From assembly GCA_964057225.1 (NCBI GenBank), contig OZ059894.1, forward strand, positions 15,530,476 through 15,594,475: a stretch of DNA of 64,000 bases. The letters are read 5' to 3'. Under the pieces are notes generated by a model. It did not search any database. It saw nothing but the letters and a program-made list of their open reading frames with translations, and was not told the DNA's origin. Origin of the DNA: Auanema rhodensis. Lineage: Eukaryota > Nematoda > Chromadorea > Rhabditida > Rhabditidae. Positions within the stretch are counted from its first letter, which is position 1. The number at the start of each line of letters is the position of its first letter. The position numbers were made by a program, and so were the translations under genes. Positions 11,511 through 22,500 of this stretch are shown piece after piece.

Positions 11511-13202
11511 CTACAATTCAAAATCACTGTTCAGACAGACTATCAGAGTGAAAGTTCAAGAAGTAAAAAAAAATGAACAGAGATAAGTTTCACAGATGAT
11601 TATGAAGATCAAGTACAAAAGAAAAGTGTTTAAACACTGGAAATCAAAGTAACTTAACATAAGCATAGGAAAGGGATTAAGGATGAAAAATTATGAAAAA
11701 ATGAACAAAACTACATTATGATACGAGAATGGGAGTTTTAAGTTAAGTTTCTGAATTTTAATTTTAAATTTAGTAAATTATGCGAAACAATAATTAACTA
11801 TAATTCTATTATTTTCAAAAAACGCTATTGAGACTGGGCGCATCGTGCGTTAAATACAACACGCCTTGTAAACAACGTGCAGTAATGCAAGCCAAGAGTA
11901 GCAGATGCAGATGCATATGCTGACCTGTAGTTATGAGCTAAGCTTACTTTGACTTGGTTAGTAACGGTTGCCCTTTTTCTTTATGCGTAACTATCACTGT
12001 AATTTCCTGTGAATGAAAGTTTGAAAACTTTAATGATATCATATCATACTGATAAAAAATATAAATTTGTGTTTTCAACGGAATACTGTTCAATGAATTT
12101 ATCACTACTTTTTATATTCAAAGCAATCGTTTTCCTTTAACTATCGTATATATATATTATATATATTGAATAGAATACAGAATTAAGATATGAAGTTTCA
12201 TATTTTGTGTATTATTTGAATACTCAAAATCAGTGTTTTAATTTTTAAAGCAATTCAAATGCTTATTATTGTAATCCAGAAAATTAATGAAAAATATGGC
12301 GGAATTAATAATCAACATAATCGACTACATTGTTGTTTCTTTGAGCACATCAACAGATTTAATAAATTCACATGTTTATCTCTGAATATGCGGAACCAAT
12401 GGATAATCTGTCAAGTTTTTTTATTTGAAGATGAAAATAAATGTAGCGAAGATTTGTTTGAGGGAACACAATGTCTGTTTAATCTTAAAAGCGTATTTTT
12501 AACAAGAGTTTCTATATATCTCTTGATCAACCGATCTGCTCGCTGTGAAGATAAGAAATATATCATCAGAGTTCACGTGGAATATGAGTAGGCATATAAT
12601 TGTTATTTGAAAGAATATTATAATATTCATAACAAGAAAATCCAAAAATATATGTCAGTTTCTGCTAATTTTCTTAACAATGGTTACCTCAATTGTAGTT
12701 GTATCTTTGTTTTGAACAAGTTTTTCAATAAAAGCTTGTGAATACTATGAAAAAGATATAATCTGATATACGTAACTAGACTTTCCATGACAAGAAAGAA
12801 CCTTACTTGGTTCTATAGATGGGAAACTTCAGTCATTAAGCTTGCTGGCAGTAAAGCGCTGTGACTCCGCCTATTCACACTGAAGGCTCGCCGGACCAAG
12901 GGCGTGGATTAAAATTGCTTCGCCCTTAGTCTAGTCTTTCTTGTCGTTACCGTCATCAGGACATTTCAGTCTTTCGGTTATCTTGCCCTCACTGCTTGTT
13001 TTAATCATCAAAGCATCATCTTTCTCTGCTCTGCCAGAGCTGCTCCTCTTCAAAAGAGGAGGTCTGTTTTCAGTGGTCTAGGTTGTCTATCACCTCTGCC
13101 TTCAACAGTGAGCTTGTATTCTGGAACATCAGAGAGGTTCTTCCTCTTACTCCTCCGAAACATATTCTCGTATCCCTTTCCATCGTTTCATCACCTTCAC
13201 CA
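11511..13202. promoter_or_regulatory. Divergent intergenic region: operon promoter and GluCl 5' region
   Basis: No supported gene. The left part is AT-rich; near 11827-11960 there is a short GC-richer block with GACTGGGCGCATCG. The right part, about 12830-13200, is markedly less AT-rich (ACTCCGCC, GCTCGCCGG, GGGCGTGG) and pyrimidine-rich up to the channel ATG, so it is probably the promoter and 5' UTR of the channel gene. An open frame at 12259-12591 lacks any recognisable motif and was not called. Confidence 0.4.
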
Positions 13203-14401
13203 ATGAGCAGTCTCACTCAAGTGATCCTTCCCCTTCTTCTGTTTGCAATGTAAGTTTTACACTGTGTCATTACCACTTGAAATTACTAATCACAAAAGTT
13301 CTAACTAATGTTTGATTATTAAATTCCATGTTTTATTATGATGACAGCAATTTGATTTTGATATTTCTGTGAATTTGATAACAAAAGAAGAATATTTATT
13401 CCTTAACTATTCAAACATATGAAAACAATAATATAATAAGAATTATTGTAATTTTAATGAAATCAAAATTATATTTTAGTTATTTAGTATCAATGACTAC
13501 CAATGAAAAACCATTTCACAAGTTTTTAGTTTATTTTCTTGTCATTATGCTGAAACTAAAGCGTGCTTTCGTTATATTTACATAAGAAAGATGATGACAG
13601 TAGAAGTTACTGTTGTTCTTTTTCAAAAATTTTCTTTCCTGTCAATTCCAGGATGAACTTTTGAGAGTATTTGTAATAGAATATTATTTAGTTTTCGCTA
13701 CTTAGGAAAAGATTTAGGATACAAAAAAACATGGCAAACAAGCATAGTTGTTATAGATTTCAAGCTATGAAAACCTTTTTTTTTTTCAGAATCTCAAGTA
13801 ATTATGCAAAACCTCCGAAAAATTTATCTCGTCTTCGTAATAAGGGTAGCTTGAGGAATGAAGGTTCTATTATGAGCAGTTATTCTATGGTGAATAATGG
13901 GCAACAAATCACGGTTTTTGAGGTTTGAAAGCTTCTCTCTTTTCAACTTTTACCTCCTTCCAACTGGGAACTGAATGATGTACACAGATTGTTTTGGGAT
14001 GATTCTTTTTCTATTTTCTAAAAAAAAAGTTCTTCAGAAGTGTCTTCTCTTTACCTTAACTTAAACCAAGTTTTTGCGTAATAGTCTTGTCATATGATTT
14101 CCAATTCACATCTTCTTACTAATTATCATAAGTCCATTGGAGTTAAATCCACAATCCATTCAACTTCGATTAAATAATCTCCACCCTGTTTCAACTTTAA
14201 ACTTAATAGTAAAACTTGTACTAATGATAGAAAAATCGTTAGCTACTATGATGGAAAGATGAGCAAAGATGCTTGAACATCTTGCATCATGAGTTGGTAT
14301 CATTAGTTGCACGCACGTTTCCTCAGATTTCATGTGGCTCACAGGCCGAATTTCGGATTGCCAATAGCCAATTATCTATTTTTGAAGCTTATAAAAGATA
14401 A

Positions 14402-14443
<42 letters not shown>

Positions 14444-17400
14444 AATAATTATTCAAAACCATTCAAACATTTATAGTTTATACTTTCCCAATATATTTGA
14501 AGGCATAGTTCAACCTGAGTTACAAGGCAAGAATAAAGTTTGAGCAAAAAAAAGAAGACGTCCTATATTAGAGAGCAAAAGTTTTTATTATTCTGAATAG
14601 CTTTGTAATAATCAATCTTTTCAAAAAAAAAATTGTTTTTAGTGTGAGAGGCGATAAGTACCTTTGTTAAAAATTCAGCAGAGCATACAACAAGTAGACA
14701 AACCAATTAAGAATTCTTCAAATCATATACCCGGAAATCCCAATGTTTTTCAGCAATGTTAAAACTTCAGCATTTTCTTTTCTTGACCTACTCATTGAAA
14801 TGCTGAATATTCTTGATATCTAGATGTAAAGAAGAACCGATGCTCCGTATTTATAGAAAGAATGATATAGAGAGAGAGAGGCTTGGAAGAGAAGGAATAT
14901 GAAAGAATGAAAGGATATTTCTAATATTTATTTTGCCATCATCAATATCGCTAGTATCAGTCTCAGAATGACGGAGTCATCGCCGTCAGAGACATTGGTG
15001 GCGACCGCAAGAACGACCATGACGTCGGTGAGTATCAATTCATTCAGAAGACAAGAGCCTTTAACAACAGAATGTACATAATACATATGTATTAACGTAA
15101 GAAGGAAATTCATCTTTTAACACATTTTGTTTCGTTTTTCTTCACTTTCGTCTATGAATTAGATAGAAGCTCACAATGATGTTAGAACTGTTGGAAATAT
15201 ATGAAAGTCTTTTTAAGAGTTTTCCTAAGATTCATTTCTTTATGTATATTTAGGTCTATTAACTTTTCAAAGGTTATATCTTAGTTGTTCTCAAAATTTT
15301 CCCAGGAAATCACCAAGTTTGGCTAAAAAATTAGCATTTAGGATGGATTAGATGATGAGAAAAATGGAACTGCAGCAGGACAGCAGCCTTCAGATACCAT
15401 GGCAAACGCAGAGACGACAGAAAATATAGATCCGGATGATCTCGACGACATTCTGGCCGCAGCTGAATTTGAGTCTATGGAGTAAGTCTTCATATACAAA
15501 ACGATGAAGATCTGGAATTCAACTACTTTTATTTGGGAAATTTCCCATAAAACTTTGAAAAGCATTCAAAAATTCAAAAATGATGTGAAATTTCAAAAAC
15601 TAAGAAGCTTTAAAATTCAAAAAAGTATATTTGGAAACGTTACAGGCTCCCAGAAACAACTACAGAAACTACAACAACGAGAAGGATCACAACAACAGCG
15701 GAAATAGCTCGTGTTAGAATGTCTGTAAGTATTAAACTGATCATGTACTTAAATGACAACCTTAATTACTTCTTCAAGGTCCACACGCCAATAGCTCAAC
15801 CTCAGTCATCAGACACAGAGATTTTAGAGCGATTACTTAGCAAGGGATACGATTGGAGAGTTCGACCCCCTGGTCAAGATGGTGAGTATACTACGTGCAT
15901 TTCTAAATTTCAAGGTTGTTTGATGCTCTGTAGGAACCTTTTTTCTTCAAAGTTTTGAGAATGTTGAAACAAAATGAGCAACGGGTTATTATAATTTTCT
16001 AATTTTGGGATGCACTTTACACTTTTATGTGTTCAGCCTCACTTGAGTAGACTCTTCAAAAGAATTTAGAATAAGTTGGAACCTAAATGAAAAGCTTTGA
16101 TTTTCAAAATTTTTCTTTTGAATATTTCAGGAACTTTACACGGTGGACCAGTAGTAGTTTCTGTTAACATGCTCATTCGAAGGTAGGGAATCAGTATATT
16201 TGTCTTCAACACTTTTACTTTAGTATATCGAAAATCGATAATGTTAATATGGAATATAGTGTACAGTTAACATTTCGAGAAAGTTGGAAAGATATTCGAC
16301 TTCAGTAAGATATTAAAGAAAATATCCTTTAATATTAATAATTAATAATAATAATTAGATATGAAAAAGATGATAATGGCAATGTGAAGGATAATGTTCC
16401 TGATTTTCTTATTTTGACTGCTGGACAGCAAATCTGGATGCCTGATTCTTTTTTCCAAGTAAGCCATACTATCATTTGAATTTTATCAAATATGTTGATT
16501 ATAGAATGAGAAACAAGCTTATAAGCATATGATTGATAAGCCAAATGTTCTTATTAGAGTTCATAAAAATGGAGAAATTCTATATTCAGTTCGTATTTCT
16601 CTTGTTTTATCATGTCCAATGCATCTTCAGGTTCGGTTATATTATTTAAATACATACATTGTTTTTGCTTAAACATTTAAAAGAAAAATAAGCAAAGCAT
16701 ATCTGAGAGTTTGCTCAGCTTTTTACATGTTTTTCTTCCTAAAGCAACAGATTGAGTTAGAAAATCTTTGTTTTCAGTTTTATCCTATGGATGTTCAGAA
16801 ATGTTTAATAGATTTAGCTTCATATGCCTATACTACAAAAGATATTGGTATGTTTTCGACACTTCTTGCAAATAACATTGCAATTCGATAAAATTATGAA
16901 ATAAACTTTCATGTATTCAGAATATGTTTGGAAAAGTGAAGAACCAGTGCAGCTTAAGAAGGGTTTAAGCTCATCTTTGCCATCATTTCAACTTCGAAAT
17001 GTTTCTACTGGATACTGCACAAGTAATACAAATACAGGTGCTTATTCATGTCTTCGAACTACATTGGAACTCAGGCGACAATTCAGGTAATTATAATTTC
17101 AAATATGATTTGAATAGTAGAATAAGATAATTTATTATTAATTTTTAGTTACTATTTACTACAATTATATATTCCATCTTGTATGCTTGTAATTGTATCT
17201 TGGGTTTCATTTTGGATTGACCGAAATGCTGTTCCTGCTCGGGTTACTTTGGGAGTTACAACATTACTAACAATGACTACTCAAGTAAGTACATGAGATT
17301 GTCAAGCATGTCTAGTTTTTATTATTTAGTCTTCTGGTATTAATGCAAAATTACCACCAGTAGCTTATATAAAAGCTATTGATGTTTGGATAGGAGGTAA

Positions 17401-17956
17401 CTATTTACAAAAAAAATCAACAAAATAATACAAGTGCTTCAGCTTGTATGACTTTTATCTTTGGTGCTTTATTGGAATTTGCTTGGGTAACTTACATAGC
17501 TAATCGAATTGATGGAGCAAGAAGTATTCATAGAATATTCATTTTATTAAATAAAATATGTTTGTTAAGAAAAAGAAGCGGAGAAAATGGCTTTACTCGC
17601 TAAGAATCAAGATGTGTGGGTTCCAAGAGATGTGGCAGAGCAAGAACGCGAAGTTGATAAAGCTTTACGGGCAGCGAATAACAGAAAATATCGGAGAAGT
17701 GCTTTCACAAGGTATAACTCTCAAAACATATAGTTAAGTAGCTTCAATATTCTAGGTTTATTGAAAGACACACTGAATGGCATGATCCACCAAAACGAGC
17801 AGATCTTCTGTCAAGTAAGTTTTTCTAAAATTTACAAAGAAAAAGTGAAAGAAATCTTTTTTAGGAATTCTGTTTCCGTTATCGTTTTTATCATTTAACA
17901 TAGCATATTGGATGCATTATGCTCAATACAAACAATATGAATCAACTCGAACTTAA
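13203..17956 (+). CDS. Glutamate-gated chloride channel alpha-type subunit (AVR-14/AVR-15/GLC group)
   Basis: Exons include 13203-13249 (signal peptide [15 protein letters not shown]), 14967-15027, 15342-15481, 15646-15724 and 15779-15881, then closely spaced exons to the TAA at 17954-17956. A Thr/Glu-rich linker precedes the Cys-loop domain: [48 protein letters not shown] (Cys-loop), a second Cys pair TGYCTS and YSCLRTT. TM1 [15 protein letters not shown], the anion-selectivity PAR before TM2 ([19 protein letters not shown]), TM3 [20 protein letters not shown], a charged loop, and TM4 [16 protein letters not shown]. The two Cys pairs plus PAR identify a GluCl, the ivermectin target; the sequence is closest in memory to AVR-15/AVR-14, but the exact orthologue is not certain. 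Intron 1 is 1.7 kb. Two exons use AAG acceptors. Confidence 0.92.
13250..14966 (+). other. Long first intron of the GluCl gene
   Basis: AT-rich intron separating the signal-peptide exon from exon 2; contains an (AT)n run at 14406-14435 and a GA-rich stretch near 14868-14885. No coding exon with supporting splice frame was found inside; the open frame at 13731-13928 has no recognised motif. Confidence 0.6.
14406..14435. repeat. (AT)n microsatellite
   Basis: About 15 uninterrupted TA units inside GluCl intron 1. Confidence 0.9.
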
Positions 17957-18472
17957 AGCTTGAAAAAGCTTTAAAGTATCATAAATAAGTATTTTTTAGG
18001 ATATATTTGTTCACTAAAACTTTGTCGAACGAGACAAAATTAATTGACTTATTTATGTTCACTTTGTATAATATACAATAATAATTATGAGTTAGAAAAG
18101 AAAGATGAAGATGATTAGATGATTCAAAAAATTGTGTATATTAAGGGTATCTTAATTATATCAATTATATTATTCAGTTTTAAATGTATTTGTAATACTT
18201 AATTGAACGAATATAGTATCTTGCCTTTCATTTGAAACACATTTATAAAAGAATTTTCATTGTATAGTCATGATTTTATCTCATTTTTTCAAAAATATTG
18301 TTTGTATACTGTAAATGATTTTTGTTTTATTTGTTTGTATATTATAAAGAGAACTCAACATATATAATTATTAAAAATATCTTTGGGCATTTCAGATCAA
18401 GTCAAACCACTTAATTGTTTGAAAAAAAGATAAATCTCTATGAAGTTGGACAAGAGGGGGGGGGGGACTGGC
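17957..18472. other. Convergent 3' region between GluCl and the mucin-like gene
   Basis: AT-rich 3' UTR/intergenic DNA ending in a homopolymer of about 11 G (18455-18466) just beyond the 3' end of the mucin-like gene. No gene seen. Confidence 0.5.
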
Positions 18473-19521
18473 TTAGGGTCTGAATCTTTTTTTGTGACAA
18501 TATAAGCTGATTAATATAATTATAACGATAATTGCTAATGTGGCACATACTCCTAATGAAATGGACAAACCAAGAATAATACCTGAATTCGTATATGACG
18601 TTGTCGTTTTTTCATATTCAGATGATGTTGTTGAAGGGTTTACTGACGATGCTGTTGAAGGGTCTACTGATGATGTTGGAATGAATGTGGTTGATAAGGT
18701 TGTACTGGTAATACTGGTAGTTGGTATAAAGATAGGAGTAGTACTCATTAAACTAGAAGATGTTCTAGAGCTTCTTAAAACCGTTGTAGTTGTCTGAGAT
18801 TTTGTACTAGTTGTTTCAGGCTTCAAACTTGTAGTAGAAGGTATTGTAGTAGTTGTAGTAGCAGCAGCAGTAGTAGTAGTTGGAGATGCAGTGGTAGTTG
18901 TAGTAGAAGTACTAGAAGTAGTAGTAGTTGTTGTTTCAGATATTGGAGGTACTATATCAACTATAAAATTTATAAAATTATATGAAATTAATATAATTGA
19001 ATTGTATACCATAACATTCAAATTCATTATTGTAAGGTACAATATCTGGCATTTCAGGTAGAGACCATCCTAATGGAAACCATTGCAATGTTTCTTCACA
19101 TATAACAATATTATTTGTCATTTTATCATCATTTTTATAATCATACTAAAATAAATAATTAATAAAGGAAGTAAAAACTTATAATAGACTTACAATAATT
19201 GAATTTTCCAATGTGTTCATTGTTGAATTTTGAGCAACAAGATAACATAAATTCATACCACGACATTGAACTACAAGATGACATGAGTCATCTTCACTTT
19301 TATAGAAATAATCAAATTTAAGATTAGGATTATACTCAAATGTTTGTAAATAATCATCGACAGCTTTACCGGAACTAGCTTGTTTAGTGTTTGAACAATG
19401 TTTTGAGAAATCATCATCTAAGAATATTTTGATTATAAGATTATTGAATAGAATTATTACCTGAATGAACAAGTTGAATAATAATAAAAAGAAGAAAAAA
19501 GCTGAAGAGTAGTTGAGTCAT
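18473..19521 (-). CDS. Small secreted-domain, mucin-stalk, single-pass membrane protein (family unknown)
   Basis: Four exons. ATG at 19521 encodes a clear signal peptide (MTQLLFSFFLLFIIIQLVHS), cut by an intron. An ectodomain of about 115 residues follows with six Cys spread over it (DDDFSKHCSN, DSCHLVVQCRGMNLCYLVAQ, NIVICEETLQWFPLGW, NEFECYG). Then comes a ~120-residue Thr/Ser stalk, almost pure Thr in its first half, expected to be heavily O-glycosylated. A transmembrane helix (GIILGLSISLGVCATLAIIV) and a nine-residue basic tail CHKKRFRP end it. The family is not recognised; Cys spacing looks like a small disulfide-stapled domain. Likely a surface or cuticle-facing glycoprotein. Convergent with the GluCl gene. 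Confidence 0.8.
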
Positions 19522-22500
19522 GGTTCCATAAAAAAAAGTTAAGAAATTCAAGTTCTTTTCTTATATAGCAAGTATCTTGTTGAACGAAACACCTCCTCCT
19601 CTTTCTATATCATATGAAGAAATTGATAAAGAAATCACAAACATTAATGTAAAAAATAATTTGTTTCTCAAGTCAACTATCTTAACTATCTTGAATAATA
19701 AAAAAAAAGATTTTCTATTCGCAACTTCAGTTTGCTTATACAAGCTGCTTATACAATTAATAAAACTTTTACTTATCCAATTATGTATTTTGATTGCAGA
19801 AGAGCTTTGCAGAATTATCATTAAATCATTTTAATCTATGAAAAGAAGTGCAGATTTCACTTTTTTTTTGTAAAAAAAACGTCATCAATAAATCGGATTT
19901 ATAATATTAATTTTGATACAATATTGAGTGTAATAGGATTGGCTTAAATAATTAATTTGTATTATATCAGAAGAAGCATTGAAATAAATATTATTATCAA
20001 AAGAAAATGATTTATATATATATATAAATAATTAAAATCAATATTTATCTTTAAAACTATTGTAAGCAATAGTTTCACTCTCACCTACTATGTATATGGC
20101 TTACTCACTATTCAAAGAATGATTAACAGGAGGGAAAATGAATAGATTGCCATAAGCCGGAAATCAATTGTTTTTAAATTTTACTTATATCATTTTAGGG
20201 CGTTGTTATTAGAGAAATGATTCAAGAACCAATCATATACAAGATGATAGCATGATTGTTTTGGTTTAAAATCATATTTATCAATCTGTAGGTGTCATAT
20301 CTAGAATTTCATTTCCAATTGAAACAGTTTTTTTTTATGTTGAAATATTACGTATTACTCTTGTATGAGTTTTTTCCAACAAAAAAAGGAAATAAAGAAA
20401 AGTAAACTGAACTTAATAGCCTTGATATGAATGCAACCGATCATATCAGCGGGGGCGCTGAAAATAAAATTTTAAATAAATTCACTCAATGTTGCGGAAT
20501 ATAAAAATTTTAGAAGAGAATATCATACTATTTGAAGTAAAATTATCAATTTTTCTATGATTCTGACGACAGTTTATGCTCACTGTGTTATGAAGGGCTC
20601 AAATGAAGACATTTATCTGTTTAAAGCTTATTAAATATCTTTTGTTATAATGATTAATCATATATTTCATTAAAATATTTAAAAATTCTATAAACATGAA
20701 TAATATTTTTTCAAATATGAAAAGGTATATATCTAAGAATGTCAGTCTGATCCTCTGATCTTACAGCCATATATTTTATTTTTCACATTTAATTAAGTAT
20801 ATATAACATTTTATACATTAAAAAATTATAATCTTTTTATATGAATATAATGTGGTGTTATTGTTAGATAAGAAAATACAAGACAAAAAAAGAAAGAAAT
20901 TTAAATATTAAATCTGTCTCATTCAATGCTCAGTTCCCACTATTTACAACATTTTACTTCCTTATTAATATTTTCTTATCATTTTTGTTTTGCGTATAAT
21001 TAACATAAATTAATATATTTTTTATAAAATAAACATTTTTTTAAATAAATACACTGATTTGTCGGCTTATAGAATAGCTCAATGTTATGATGAACTTCTT
21101 TTGAGTAGTATAACTAGTTTCACTAGCCTGATGAGAACGTCAAACACTTGAGGAATACTTGGGAATGAATAAGCTGTCGGCTACCTCGCTAATGAACCTC
21201 TTAAGCTTTCCTGATGAGCATAGAGACAAGAAAAGACAATAGCCGATTAGTAACTAATATCCTAACTAAACTCAATTTATTTTCTCGGGTCCTTTCATAT
21301 TCATAATGTTTATTTATCAAAATTTGTCTAGAATGTTGATTGCAATAATTGCAAAACAAGAAAATACAACATTATGTAGACATATACTTTCTATTATACT
21401 TTCTTTTCAAATAAAATTAAGAAAAGAACTTTAAAATCTTTAATTATAATTTATAATTATTTAATTTTACTTTTCATTTATCTACTATTTTCTCATTTTT
21501 TATTTTAAATTAAATTTTTTAAAATGTTTTTATAATTATTAATTTGTATTTAAATCTTGTCTTTAATAATTATAATAATAATCTATATATGTAAGTAAAG
21601 TGAAATGATAAGCATTCGTGAGAAAAATTCTACATAAGTGATTCTTCAGTCTCTGAATATTTGTAAATTTCAAGAGGTCAACTGTATTGAGGTAGTGTGA
21701 TCTATAAGCTATTATACGTGATCTTAACACAACCTCTATAATTATTTCTGAAGAAAATTCAGAAGATTATTAAGATTTTAATAATTCTCGAACGTTTATT
21801 TTTATTTTTATTTGAATTTTTTTCCGTTGAATCATCATGTGTTCCTTGACCATCTGCTGATAATTTCATTCTTCCGCATAAGTAAGCATTTATGGAATAT
21901 AGCTACAGTAATGCAGCTTTTCGGCCATAATATGGATGAAGCTATTATCGGTAAAAATTCTTTGGATGCTCTGGAGTTGACATAGTTGAAAAGATGAGGA
22001 GACAGCCAAGATAAACAACCAATAAAAGCATATCGCATATTGTCTTCAGTCTTTCTTTTGTTTTTGCTCATCACCCATCTGAACTGTTCAGCACTGTTGC
22101 TTCAACTTATGTATAAGAATTTAGTTTACGGAGATAAAACATGATGAGCGAGATAGATGGGAAACTATTGCAAGTTTGTATGAAGATTAGACCCGCCATC
22201 TGGCTATCTGTTTCTCTTTGAAGTGGATCTCATTGTGTCCTTCGTTGATCTCAAAAGCCACTGATTGGCAACTCAAAATCTGCCGTCAAGGGTCCTTTGG
22301 CTAGCTATGGTATCTGGTCTTCCTCTCTCTTCTTACTGATACCCCTCGCTCTGTATCCGGTCCTTTGGGCGCAAACTCGGATACCAACTTAAGCTTGACC
22401 TTATAACCACTTGTTGAAGACGACCAAGCCAACTACACTTCCTTCAACGTGCTTCCTATTTCAGAAGTTATTCTGATCAATCTAGTCAATTTATTCGATT

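Noticed and set aside
12259-12591. 110-codon open frame with four Cys near its end
   Set aside because: No signal peptide, no domain, and no splice partners; lies in the promoter region of neighbouring genes.
18540-18797. 85-codon open frame on the plus strand
   Set aside because: Antisense shadow of the Ser/Thr stalk of the mucin-like gene.
21130-21240. Two CTGATGAG cores that resemble a hammerhead ribozyme or a C/D snoRNA box
   Set aside because: No matching stem II or GAAA partner for a hammerhead, and no terminal stem for a snoRNA.
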